A model generated the notes under the pieces. It made no database searches and was not told where the DNA came from. It saw only the letters and a list, made by a program, of their open reading frames with translations. 64,000 nucleotides of DNA from Leguminivora glycinivorella (lineage: Eukaryota; Arthropoda; Insecta; Lepidoptera; Tortricidae): the NCBI RefSeq assembly GCF_023078275.1, contig NC_062992.1:9871706-9935705 (forward strand). Reading direction: 5' to 3'. Numbering within the stretch: position 1 is the stretch's first letter; every line of letters begins with the position of its first letter. Shown here one piece after another: positions 24,801 through 32,905 of this stretch. A program made the position numbers and the translations under genes.

Positions 24801-27589
24801 GAGCCGACACGTCAGCACGAGTGGTTCCAGACACCCAAGGAAAAGAGAGAAGAGAAAGAACGACTTGCACTTACAGCTCACGTTGGGAAAGGTAATCTAA
24901 ATTAATTAATACACTATATTTGTCGCGACACTCGTGACATCTAGTGTTGAGTAGCGGTACTGATAAATCCACTGATGAGGAGGCACACTGACATTTTATC
25001 CCGTCAGGCGGCGTCTGTGCAAGTGTCTAGGCATGTCACTGTCATTCATACGCGAGAGAGAGAAAACAAATATCATCTTCTCGCTCTCACGTATGAAATA
25101 CTTTATCTGCGCAATGGAGTAAATAGCGTGGCGCCATCTGTCATAACCTTTGAGTGCCTCCTCATTGACGCTAGATGTCGCCTATGTAAAACAAGATAAG
25201 ACTGTCATGCTTGAGGTGCCCTTGAAGAAAGATAAAGAACAACTGGCATTCACGATCCATGCTGGGAAAGGTAGCCTACAGACTAATACACTGTAGTAAT
25301 ATAGCGTCACTACTTTTAAAAAATCTCGTATCTCACGCTGTTCCTCAAAGTTAAAACGCAGTAAGTCTATATGCATTCCATACATACTTACTACAATTTT
25401 CTTTTCATTGACAGACGAAGATACAAGTTTTTTTAAAAGTAGTGACGATAGGTACTTTATTTGTTGCGGTACTAGTGACATCTTGTGTCGAGTAGCGGTA
25501 CTGATAAGTTCGATGATTGACGCTAGATGTCGCCTACTTAAACTAAGTTTGAGAAGACTGTCATGAATAATATGGTGAAGTAGACAGCCAAGTTTGAGGG
25601 GTCCTTAAAGAAGAAGCAGGAGCCGACGCGTCAGCACGAGTAGTTCCAGACACTTAAAGAGAAGAGATAGGAGAAAGAACTTGCGCTTACAAACCATAGA
25701 TTAATACATTTTAATAACACACTTCGTTTGTCGCGACACTGGCGACATCTATTGTCGAGTAGCAGTACTGATGAGTTCGCAAATTGAAATAAATTTGAGA
25801 AGACTGCCATGCTTGAGGTGGCTTTCTTAGCAGCATCCATCCACCATCCATGGTAGCAAATGTGATTCCAGACCCAAATTTCTATCGATATCACAACTCT
25901 TTTCAGCTTCGGAAGTTAAAATAAAAAAAAGTTCGACCAGTCTGGCTCAGTCGGCAGTGAGTATTTGTTTCTGAGTCATGAATGTTTTCTATGTATATAA
26001 GTATGTATTTATCTAATTTAAATATGTATATCGTCGCTTAGCCACCCATAGTACACAATAAACACACACAATAAAGCACAATAAAGTATATATTATTATT
26101 ATTATTATTATTATAGTACAAGCTTTGCTTAGTTTGGGGCTAAGTTGATCTGTGTAAGGTGTCCCCAATTTTTATTTTATTTCTTTATTTAAATTTCTAT
26201 CAATATCACAACTTTTTTCAGCTTCGGAAGTTAAAAAAGTGTTATGAAATAGTACATTACGATACAAGTGCGTAAAAAAGGAAGTTCGAAACGAGTGGCG
26301 ATAAATTAAAACACTACCGAAGGGAGTGTTTTAAATCGACACGAGTTTCGAATTTCCTTTTCGCACGTGTATCGTACGACGTTTTTCAGTACAGATGGCC
26401 CTCCAAAGTTTCGACCTGGCATATAATGAACCACTTCTCGCACTAGTGCGTAAAAAAAACACCATCTGTACTGAAAAGACTATTTTTTATTTGAAAATTA
26501 AATAAATGCTCTGTCACAGACAAACAAAAGCCCAAAGCGAAGAAACGCAAACGTGACTCCGACGATGACGACTCCGATTACGAATCTGGCCGCAAGCGGG
26601 GAGGAGGGACGCGGGGAAGGGGAAGGACAAAGACAAGGGGAGGCCGAGGCCCAAGGACACCGCCGAGGAGCGCGTGCAGAGGGAGATGGAGAAGGTAATA
26701 TTATTACATTACAACTACCTAAACCATAGCACACCTCGGACACTGACTATCAAACATATGAAAGAGGCGCGTTCCTAGCACACAGTCTAAGTTCGTGTAG
26801 GTGAACGCGTACTATGCTTGTATGAGTGAAATATGACAGGTCGACTGTTTGCGCTTTTGACAGGAGGTAACCGAGAGGGGGTGGGCGTCACTTTCAGCAA
26901 GGAGCGGGAGTGGCCATACTGTACGATAGTACTCTTTATTATAACTGTGACCATAGAGTCACTTATAGAATTGAAACACTTTTTGTCAGGCTTTTCATTT
27001 CTGAACTAAGGGCCAGTTGCATCAACCACTTTTGACAGACACATCATCGTCACGCAGCAGACGTCTATTGAACTTCCCATACAATAAAATTTAACGAACG
27101 CTTCAACGGTGACAGACGGTTTGATGCAACCGGCCCTAACTACAAAATGGGTATCAAGATTCCCGGTTTGTAGCCGTTTACGAAATTTTGGCTACCAAAC
27201 GGTACAATTTATGACTTGATCACCAGGTGGCGCTCCTCCAGTCTCGCATGGCCAAACGCAAGAAGAAGCAGAACCGCATCCGCACAGTGGAAGACAACGA
27301 GGAACGTCCGCGCGTCCACAAACAGAAAACCAAACGCAAGCAATCCAACTTCGCCAGCGACCTCACTGACACCTCTACAGCCGCCACCAAACGCTTGCGC
27401 TACGACGCTAACAGGGCACAGAAGGGCAAGCCTGTAGGACCTAAAGGTAAAGGCAAACCTGTGGGCAAAGGCCCAGGTAAAGGCAAGCCTATGGGTAAAG
27501 GTCCTAGAGGTGGTAAGGGTAACCCGCAGAAGGGAAAAGCGTTTGGTAAACCTCAGGCACCGAAGCAGGGTGGACGTAGGAAAAAATAA
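9814..27589 (+). CDS. Ddx27: ATP-dependent DEAD-box RNA helicase DDX27 (Drs1 family), 14 exons
   Basis: Exons: 9814-9906, 9996-10082, 10202-10337, 10950-11050, 11749-11941, 13935-14083, 15055-15266, 16384-16581, 18117-18261, 20292-20474, 23549-23729, 24706-24891, 26520-26694, 27227-27589. Phases join throughout, giving about 800 codons, close to the family's usual length. Helicase motifs by residue: PTPIQ 190-194, ATGTGKT 212-218, PTRELGAQ 246-253, TPGRL 295-299, DEAD 320-323, SAT 351-353, VFVQTK in exon 9, ATDVAARGLD 468-477, HRVGRTARAGR 498-508. An acidic N-terminus and a Lys/Gly-rich tail (repeated GKGKP) fit a nucleolar 60S-assembly helicase. Exon 13 carries an apparent 1-nt deletion between 26590 and 26630: the upstream frame reads DSDDDDSDYESGRK and the downstream frame KDKGRPRPKDTAEERVQ. 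Unrepaired, the shifted frame would end at 27437. Partial copies of exons 5, 6, 7, 9, 10, 11 and 12 follow those exons. Introns 1, 2 and the 13561-13934 and 10338-10949 stretches hold little else. Confidence 0.93.
10648..10672. repeat. (GA)n microsatellite
   Basis: A simple GA run lies in DDX27 intron 3. The preceding bases (about 10575-10645) can be read as AQNRDEWRMLKGVYTRR, which resembles LINE ORF C-termini, but this is too short to call. Confidence 0.7.
11571..11735 (+). repeat. LINE/SINE 3' end with TATTG tail
   Basis: A sequence with ggttgcctggaagagatcgc, tctttagcgataaggccgcc and AATAAAG ends in attgtattgtattgta, just before DDX27 exon 5. The same element in reverse lies at about 61806-61950 (gcggtcttatcgctaaagag). 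Confidence 0.6.
11942..13556 (+). repeat. Tandem array of 12 partial copies of DDX27 exon 5 with splice donor
   Basis: After the true exon-5 donor (11942), donors recur at 12074, 12210, 12346, 12478, 12610, 12749, 12885, 13021, 13153, 13289, 13421 and 13557. Units are 132, 136 or 139 bp. The 4-bp difference is presence or absence of AACT in CTTAACTATG. Each unit holds the exon from about YDEQAFYMMNL to VALLG plus 20-odd intron bases and a donor, but no polypyrimidine acceptor. Reading through the first donor meets a TGA. The unit ending at 12748 has its last exon bases replaced by a short inverted copy (ctgtagctaaagctacag). The last copy is the most diverged. Confidence 0.95.
14084..14703 (+). 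repeat. Four partial copies of DDX27 exon 6 with donors
   Basis: Units of about 152-159 bp repeat the LERLLYKTVGGRVTRVLVLVPTRELGAQ part of exon 6 and the intron start. Donors lie at 14084 (true), 14236, 14395 and 14547. In the last unit the donor GT is AT (14701). The 14704-14818 dispersed repeat follows immediately. Several units have amino-acid changes or a duplicated word (agagtgagtagagtg), so they are not functional exons as they stand. Confidence 0.9.
14704..14818. repeat. Dispersed ~112-bp repeat, copy 2
   Basis: It is similar to 5746-5856 along most of its length and is inserted exactly where the terminal exon-6 copy loses its splice donor. Confidence 0.6.
15294..15378 (+). repeat. 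Partial, internally deleted copy of DDX27 exon 7 with donor
   Basis: It repeats the NPDVVIATPGRLIDH part, then skips about 40 bases to LLDE(A/T)DR and a gtatgc donor. The DEAD alanine codon is changed to threonine (gatgaaactgac). It follows the true exon 7 by 27 bp. Confidence 0.75.
16616..16896. repeat. Dispersed ~280-bp repeat, copy 1 (split by a MITE)
   Basis: It starts aaagaggatcgagtattaaa and contains repeated gccatctagc words and a ggtacgttttttt end. Related copies lie at 18289-18575 and 30909-31283. The 3' end is interrupted at its gttata by the MITE at 16889-17240 and resumes as taggtctttg. Confidence 0.75.
16889..17240. mobile_element. MITE with ~90-bp terminal inverted repeats
   Basis: The outer ends are accgggtggggcctgtaaca and its complement. 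The arms share cttaaactgaccaacatttc and tcttcagcgactttaaaa in mirror orientation. The centre is AT-rich and non-coding. It is nested inside the dispersed repeat at 16616, flanked by TA-rich sequence. Confidence 0.85.
17755..17985 (-). mobile_element. SINE-like element sharing the RTE 3' tail
   Basis: On the minus strand it runs from catatgaaactactaaagcc through cacccacgggaagaaagggg to ctctgcctaccccttt, aggcgtgattgtatg and (TATG)n. Its last ~45 bases match the 3' end of the RTE LINE at 44446-46320, which probably mobilised it. Confidence 0.75.
18289..18575. repeat. Dispersed ~280-bp repeat, copy 2
   Basis: A close copy of the 16616 repeat, without the MITE. It lies between DDX27 exon 9 and its partial copy. 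Confidence 0.75.
18623..18974 (+). repeat. Partial copy of DDX27 exon 9, split by a SINE
   Basis: Joining 18623-18675 to 18908-18974 gives REVLLCALECRIFRDRAVV and then FVQTKKQAHRLHVALGLLGV, ending in a gtaaga donor at 18975. The 3' 28 codons differ from the true exon only at six third positions. The 5' part has three amino-acid changes. Confidence 0.9.
18676..18889 (-). mobile_element. 5'-truncated SINE with 18-bp target duplication
   Basis: The insert lies between two copies of tttccgcgatcgtgctgt (18658-18675 and 18890-18907), an intact LINE-type target-site duplication inside the exon-9 copy. The body matches the SINE at 4165-4441 (gcgactgccgtctgacct, cctcacgatgtttttcctt). Confidence 0.85.
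19273..19760. mobile_element. Foldback element with long inverted arms
   Basis: The left arm (tacattacgatacaagtgcg, cgaagggagtgttttaaatc, cgtacgacgtttttcagtac) is mirrored at the right end. The arms flank gccatctgta blocks. A left-half copy lies at 26249-26480. Confidence 0.75.
20596..21840 (+). mobile_element. mariner transposon in DDX27 intron 10
   Basis: It has perfect 23-bp terminal inverted repeats (20596-20618 and 21818-21840, starting ggttggtaagaaagtaatga) around a single transposase frame. TA-rich sequence flanks both ends, though an exact TA duplication is blurred by 1-2 bases. It inserted between exon 10 and its partial copy at 21878. Confidence 0.93.
20751..21773 (+). pseudogene. 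mariner transposase interrupted by one in-frame TAG
   Basis: It encodes a 300-codon frame followed by TAG (21651-21653) and then 39 more codons in the same frame to TGA at 21771-21773, the expected total length for a mariner transposase (about 340). Visible features are an N-terminal HTH region with RWFQRF (45-50), WIPHEL (116-121), TGDEKW with D153, HDNARPH with D242, and YSPDLAPTD with D277, so the D,D34D triad is intact. The stop falls where a Gln codon (CAG) would be expected in LRQ-IAEFFESKP. It may be a single C-to-T loss. Otherwise the frame is undamaged, implying recent arrival. Confidence 0.92.
21878..21955 (+). repeat. Decayed partial copy of DDX27 exon 10
   Basis: It resembles the AARGLDIPGVKTVLNFTLPATLEHY coding stretch (gcagcgagagggttagacat, tgccagcgactttaaatcac) with deletions and frame loss. 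It lies downstream of the mariner. Confidence 0.7.
22031..22573. repeat. Dispersed repeat with AGGGTTCCG ends and GACGGACA run
   Basis: It starts near gtagggttccgtagttttcc and ends agttgactacggaaccctaa, with ggacggacggacggacagac before the end. Similar end sequences occur at about 52380-52452 and 55636-55710. Non-coding. Confidence 0.65.
22608..23193. repeat. Tandem duplication of a 293-bp intron segment
   Basis: The block starting cccgtattgtctaattaaat at 22608 repeats at 22901 with few differences (cgagtgtag versus cgtgtgtag; a 3-bp insertion). It includes a tgctctagagca palindrome. It lies in DDX27 intron 10 and has no exon content. Confidence 0.9.
23730..24340 (+). repeat. Partial copies of DDX27 exon 11 with donors
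   Basis: Copies of the RPVKSRQVPPEIVAKYRERLTRLEPEI segment and flanking bases recur after the true donor (23730). Further donors are at 23833 (gtgagt), 24041 and 24221, and a fourth remnant lies around 24240-24340. They are diverged and frameshifted to different degrees. Confidence 0.85.
24892..25705 (+). repeat. Partial copies of DDX27 exon 12 and adjoining intron
   Basis: One copy at about 25211-25271 ends in a gtagcc donor. A second at about 25575-25700 has in-frame stops (cacgagtagttcc, gagataggag). An adjoining intron word (tgtcgcgacactcgtgacat, gagtagcggtactgataa) recurs near 24920, 25465 and 25730, so exon and intron were copied together. Confidence 0.8.
25939..26190 (+). mobile_element. 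tRNA-derived SINE (same family as 2512-2870)
   Basis: It contains tctggctcagtcggcagtga, atgttttctatgtatataag, a (TTA)n insertion near 26090-26115 and gtacaagctttgcttagttt followed by gatctgtgtaaggtgtcccc. Confidence 0.7.
26249..26480. mobile_element. Half copy of the foldback element at 19273
   Basis: It matches the left arm and central part of 19273-19500 almost base for base and stops just before DDX27 exon 13. Confidence 0.75.
26728..26955. mobile_element. Dispersed ~225-bp element, copy 1
   Basis: It runs from cacacctcggacactgacta to tgtacgatagtactctttat and is flanked by accatag on both sides, a possible target duplication. A second copy lies at 62168-62397, inserted in a SINE. Confidence 0.7.
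27009..27139. mobile_element. MITE with AGGGCC-RGTTGCATCAA inverted ends
   Basis: The ends agggccagttgcatcaacca and gatgcaaccggccctaac are mirror images. A copy in the other orientation is at 39117-39245, and related ends occur at 34806 and 35172. Confidence 0.8.
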
Positions 27590-27590
27590 A
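27585..27590 (+). terminator. Possible DDX27 polyadenylation signal overlapping the stop codon
   Basis: AATAAA overlaps the TAA stop, followed by a T/G-rich stretch (ttgtgtttttgagattgtgg). If used, the 3' UTR would be only a few tens of bases. Confidence 0.45.
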
Positions 27591-28288
27591 TTGTGTTTTT
27601 GAGATTGTGGTTTTATTTTATAATTTTACTATCTAAATTATGTTAACCTGTCAACCATTCTTAGTCTAATGATGTCATTATAGGTAAACTTCTCACGTGA
27701 TTTTTAAATTGCTTCGACATAAAATTAATCAAACATTTCAATACTCTGCTATGTAGTCACTACTGCAAGCAATTCAGAGGTGTGTAACCTCGTAGCTACT
27801 GGAAGCATGTGAGTTTATATATAGGTATATTAATTATAGGTAAACTTCTTAATGCTAATGGCCTATCTTTACAAGGTAAAAACCCAATGTTACACGCTCT
27901 TTCGTTGTTTCTAACTCATCAGTTCTTAACACATTCTCCACTCAAAGAACGTCGGTATGCAGAAGGGACAAAGATCTTCCTTGAGCCAATATTTTTCATC
28001 ATCATCATCATCATGATCTAATTACTATCGGGACTTAATCTCGTATCACTACATATTAAACTGACCTCCAACGTTTCAGGGACGGCGTTGTCCCCGTGGT
28101 CTCGAAGAAGACTGGCTTGCCAACGCCGTCCTTGAAACATTGGAGGTCAGTTTAATACGTAGTGATTAAGCCCCGGTTCCAAAGTGATTATGTGTATATT
28201 GATTTAGACTAACACGATTTGCACTCATAATTTTAGAACAAAACGGGACTTAATCGCGTAAACACTTACCTAATATAAATGTAAGTGA
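27590..28288. other. Intergenic spacer between DDX27 and the ommochrome-binding-like gene
   Basis: No coding sequence is recognised. The two genes converge here. The only structure seen is the hairpin at 28040-28170. Confidence 0.6.
28040..28170. repeat. ~50-bp stem hairpin element
   Basis: The arms cactacatattaaactgacc plus tccaacgtttcagggacggc and their near-perfect complements are separated by about 25 bases. Outside it, cgggacttaatc occurs on both sides. It is probably a small MITE in the 3' flank of two convergent genes. Confidence 0.7.
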
Positions 28289-29254
28289 TTATGTGTAATC
28301 ATCGCGGAAGTTTATACCAGTATCATCATCATCATCGTCTACATTTTCGTCGCGTGTTAAAGTAATTTTAACATCTGTAATCACACTGCATCGAACAGAA
28401 TTAGGCTTCAAGTACCTCGGACTTATTTTATCCAGAAACAAATCGTCAGTAAAAATGTTCCCATGTTTATCAAATTTCCAATCTCTTAACCCTTTGATGG
28501 TTCGTTCATATGCACCTACTGGTGTCATCTCTTTTGTAGTGGAGTTGATATGGTACATACGTCGAGAGGTAACTTCGTCAGAGAGTAGGTACACATCTCC
28601 GTTTGCACCTAAAGTAGGAATCCTGTATTCAATATCACTTTCAGTAGAGGTATTCAAAATGGCGGTCAAAGCATTATTTTCTATTCTGTACATTTCTGAA
28701 CGAGTTTGCACATAAATAACACCGGTCTTGTCACACATAAAGTCCAATATATGAAGGTTTTCGAAGCCCGGGATATCTTCAACAGATCCGTTTTTTAAAT
28801 AAAATATCGGATACTTTCCGTTGACGCCGTAAACTGTTCCATTGCAGACATATATTAATGTTGGTTGACGATTATCGTTGAAAACAATATCTGGCTCTGA
28901 TATTGTATTTGTCTTCGGATCGTATTTATTAATTAGTGGATCTTTATGTCTAGCAAAAACGTTATAAAAGTAAACCTCACTAGTGTGCGGGTCGACTGTT
29001 AACAATATTTGTCTGTACTCTGGATTGGAGATTCTTTTTTTGAAAATAATCGTGTGGTTATCCAATTCCATGGCGTTGAAATGATCACGAGTATAGTAAT
29101 ACATGATGTTGTAATTGTGGTCTATGACGGCGAAGTAAAGTAAGACGTCGTGGTCGAAAGGAGATTCGGAGTAACATTGGTCGTTCAAGCAAATGGTGCA
29201 GTTTGTGGCGACGGCCGCGCCGAGCACTGCACATAGCCATAGTATTCGCAGCAT
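28289..29254 (-). CDS. Secreted protein similar to ommochrome-binding protein
   Basis: A single-exon frame of 321 codons begins with a clear signal peptide (MLRILWLCAVLGAAVATN) and two close cysteines (NCTICLNDQC). It continues with many beta-strand-like segments separated by Asp/Asn/Gly turns, a pattern of a beta-propeller fold. Several N-glycosylation sites are visible (NCT, NHT, NGT, NGS, NTS, NST). It ends in an Asp-rich stretch (DENVDDDDDDTG). From family knowledge, lepidopteran ommochrome-binding proteins are haemolymph or cuticular proteins that bind ommatin pigments. The assignment rests on overall resemblance, length and signal peptide, not on a diagnostic motif. The final acidic tail is low-complexity. 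No partial exon copies surround this intronless gene, unlike its neighbours. Confidence 0.7.
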   Translation of the reverse strand: MLRILWLCAVLGAAVATNCTICLNDQCYSESPFDHDVLLYFAVIDHNYNIMYYYTRDHFNAMELDNHTIIFKKRISNPEYRQILLTVDPHTSEVYFYNVFARHKDPLINKYDPKTNTISEPDIVFNDNRQPTLIYVCNGTVYGVNGKYPIFYLKNGSVEDIPGFENLHILDFMCDKTGVIYVQTRSEMYRIENNALTAILNTSTESDIEYRIPTLGANGDVYLLSDEVTSRRMYHINSTTKEMTPVGAYERTIKGLRDWKFDKHGNIFTDDLFLDKISPRYLKPNSVRCSVITDVKITLTRDENVDDDDDDTGINFRDDYT

Positions 29255-30127
29255 TGTTACTCTATTAAAATGCGTAGCGTTTTTTCAACGAGTTTCTGTT
29301 TCTTACTATATTCAATGTTACACTTAGTCAAGCTTACAATAGTCACTTCAATTTATATGACCGCATTTCATCTGAACCTAGTCTTAGTCAAGTTTCTCAC
29401 GAAAAAACGACTTGGTGGAGAAGCTGGGATATCCACAAACCTTTTTTTTTTTATACGCCAAGTGTTTATCGATAGTTCTCTCGGAGCTATAATTATTTAC
29501 GCTTACTGTTAAAAATGTATTTCAGCCGCTTTTCACTGATATTGTTATAGAATTATTTATTGCACGAAGACGACATCGCGTTGTGCCCGTTAGGATAGGA
29601 TAACCTAAACACATCGGTACACAGGGCACAGTAAAAACAATGACAGTAATCTGTCTAGGATAAAACCCGTATTGAAAAGCAAATCTACCGGGATGACATA
29701 TCCAAGACCGCCCACATCCAACGCAATTAGTTTTTATCTCCTTATCGTCCCATAAAAAAAAAATTGTCGAGTTGCGTTTTTCAAATTGGTATTTCACGGC
29801 AGGCGTGGGTCTAGCCACAGTATAATAAAGAGTCCTATCGTACTGGTCTAGTAAAGACAATCGGTAATAGCAAAAGGCAATTGTTATGTTGGGTAGTGTC
29901 CGTTATTCGAAGATGGCCTACTGTATAAAATCTCTCTACCAAGAGGATATTACTCAATTGAATAATCGACGTTGAAGACGTGCAAACAGAACAACAATTG
30001 CATAAATTGATTGAACAATTGTGTAGCAGATAAACATTATTCGCTACGTGCACGACCGATGCCCTCATTTTGTCGGCTTTTCCATATTAAATTGTATGGT
30101 GTTAATTAACACATTGGACACCGCGTA

Positions 30128-30231
30128 CCCGACACTCGGGCACTCGTAAACTTTACTCAGATGCCGGCATACCCGGTAGTCGGGCAAGAGCTATAAACCT
30201 TCACGCGACGCCAAAGTACCCGACAGTCGGG
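30128..30231. repeat. Three spaced GC palindromes in AT-rich DNA
   Basis: CCCGACACTCGGG (30128-30140), CCCGGTAGTCGGG (30172-30184) and CCCGACAGTCGGG (30219-30231), each preceded by TA and followed by CA, are spaced 44 and 47 bp apart. A related cttgcccgactagcgag occurs near 30576. Confidence 0.8.
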
Positions 30232-30908
30232 CAAGCTTTGCATCTTCGCTACCTCAGGGCTGCCACTGCCTGTCTTCTGATTATTATGTACTTATGTGGT
30301 GGTACAGTTGATTATTATATGATGATTTAGCTTTATAGATAGGGAAATTCTTGTAAACATTATAATAAAAAGACCAATTTTAGTGAGTTATGTCGTACCT
30401 ATGTGCAATATTAATAAATGTTGATGATTTGGCTTTCTGTGTTTTTATTCATTTCCTACTGCCCACTGGATGCATTATGATAATTGATAAAACGCGAAAC
30501 CTAAACACGTGAGACAGCAGATTTAATTTTATGCACGTATACGAAAGTTACTTGGCACAGCCCTGAGCGTCCGCCGCTTGCCCGACTAGCGAGTACTGTC
30601 GGTTTCTGGGGTATTGTTTGAAATTTTGCCTGGTAACGAAAGTGTTAACAACGGCCGCCGCTAGCATTGATTTGATGCCCATAAGGTGACGTGACGTGTA
30701 TAGTTTGACCAACAAGAGTAGGCATTGAAAAGGGGCAACATCGTAGTGTCGTCCCGTTTCCTCACACATATTGATTTGAAAGAGATAACACTACATGTTG
30801 CCACTTTTTTTTTTACAGTATGAATAGGTAGACGTAATTTAATTTCTACTCTTTGATCAGACTGTATTTGTGAGAATGAGCGCCATTCTGTCACGCACGT
30901 TTCCAATA

Positions 30909-31283
30909 GCAAAGAGGATCGAGTATTATAGAGAGTTACTGTCAAAGTAAAGTGTGTAATGACAGTTACACAGCTTAAAACTTGTAACCCTTCGTCTGTG
31001 TTTGATAAGGATCCTAACATATGGCGTTGGACTTTTTTGTATGTCAAAGTTAATTATATGATGACAATTTTTTGACAGAAACAGACGACGGGTTAAACAT
31101 CAATTTTGACAATGGACCATATTCTTAGCTTTATATGTGTTAAAATGTAATTTATTAATATTAACGCCATCTAGCCGAGCGTCCCCCAAAGGTGTAACGC
31201 CATCTAGGCCACCGTACCTTTTTCAATATGGTTCTGAGGTACGTTTTTTTCTTAGACTGTAGTTGTCTATACGGAGTTACATA
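30909..31283. repeat. Dispersed repeat, copy 3 (longer variant)
   Basis: It shares the start (aaagaggatcgagtattata) and gccatctagc / ggtacgttttttt end of the 16616 family, with an extra internal stretch around 30980-31100. Confidence 0.65.
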
Positions 31284-32639
31284 TGTCTTTTACTGTTTGC
31301 CAATAGGAAGGGTTTCAAATGAAACATTATCTCACGGCAACCATTTATTTACCAGTCGCCCAAAGTCTTTACACTACAATAACCTACATACAAGAACGCA
31401 GCGGCCCACGATTTACATGCCCTGCGACTCTGCCTCGCTTCTTACAATCAAAAGATTATAAAATAAACAAATAGACTTTACAGCCTAAATTACAATTTGA
31501 AAAGCTATGCTTTTTGGGTCATGGCGAAGAATACTCTATATTTATTGGTCTACTTTTGAAACATGTGACACGCATATAAATGTATATAAGTTCAAGAGAA
31601 TGTTCAGTTATTTCCAAATATTGTACTACTTATTTAAAAGATTGTTTTACTATTCCTCTTGAAAACAAGGTAATTAGTCTGTCCGAAAAATGTTTACTAA
31701 TTGTTCCAATACATACCAAAATTACTCAAGTACTCAAAATATGATTTTTCCGAAATTTATTTTGTTTTGTCCTAATATATAATGCTGTTGCTATTTTGGG
31801 TGGACTTCAGCAATTTCAATAAGTATTTTTACAAATATCAGTGGCAGAACGTTCATAGAAGTAGCTTTACATGTTATTTTACACACAAACCAATTTAGAA
31901 AGTTTTGAAAAATCATGCAAGCTCCGCCAGTGTTAAAGATTAATTACAATTCTTTGTAATATATTCAATACCAGACGATTTCGTTTACAAATAGACCAAA
32001 ACTGCTATAGATTAACTTTGCGTGTTTTAAATAGCTATTGAATAATTTAATACAGAAAAAGACCAATTCTCACAGCAACCGATCAGTTTCCAATCCGTCG
32101 CATGTTTACAAAAATATCTGACATCTCATCACGGCGTCTTGTACTTTGCATACACGATATACTATAATATAATAAAATATGTTATAACATAATCTTTCCA
32201 AATTATCCCTATCAACTATTTATATATCAAGGCCTATATTAAAGTAATGAAATTAATATTTAAACAAAATATTCATACACTACCGTCTTTGATTGGCCAA
32301 GAACCAGTGTAGGCACATGTTTGTCTAAAACCTACGGTTATATTTACATTTCTTAAAAGAACAAACCATTATACTAACATTATTCCATTAAAATGTATCG
32401 ATCAACCGTTTTTGATTGAAATTAAATCTATTTCTTCTTAAAAAAACCCATGTAGAGGGTTTTATATAGTTTTTAACCACATTTTAGAAATGAGATCCAA
32501 ATAGTAGTGAAATGTTGACGTTGACGCTGGTCACTTTCTAATTTATACAAAATTACTACGTACCTAGCTAACGTCACAACCGCTTACGCTTCGTAAGCGG
32601 GCCATTTTTGTCAAAGTTGTCCACCCCATTTTTTAAATA

Positions 32640-32905
32640 ATAGATGGATCAGGCGTTACTTTGCGGAAATCTATGTTAATCGTAAACTAGAACGTTCCTT
32701 TGCTAATCCGCGAATTGATAACGTGCAAGTCAATCAGTGCTAACCCGTTATACTTACTCGCGTATTTTTTTACATGCAATTAATTTTCCCACCCTCCCAC
32801 CGCAAAAATAAAAATAAATACGCATATATACGGGTTAGCACTGATTGATTTGCACGTTATCAATTCGCGGATTAGCAAAGGAATGTTCTAGTTTACGATT
32901 CACTT
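32640..32905. mobile_element. Foldback element
   Basis: The arms around 32678-32770 and 32815-32902 mirror each other (cgtaaactagaacgttcctt, ttgataacgtgcaa, cagtgctaacccg). A diverged single arm occurs at about 4848-4960. A gcttacgcttcgtaagc palindrome lies just before, at about 32580. Confidence 0.75.

Noticed and set aside
27216..27437. A 73-codon frame overlapping DDX27 exon 14
   Set aside because: It is an alternative frame of exon 14; the Lys/Gly-rich frame from 27227 matches the helicase C-terminus. It matters only as the product of the exon-13 frameshift.
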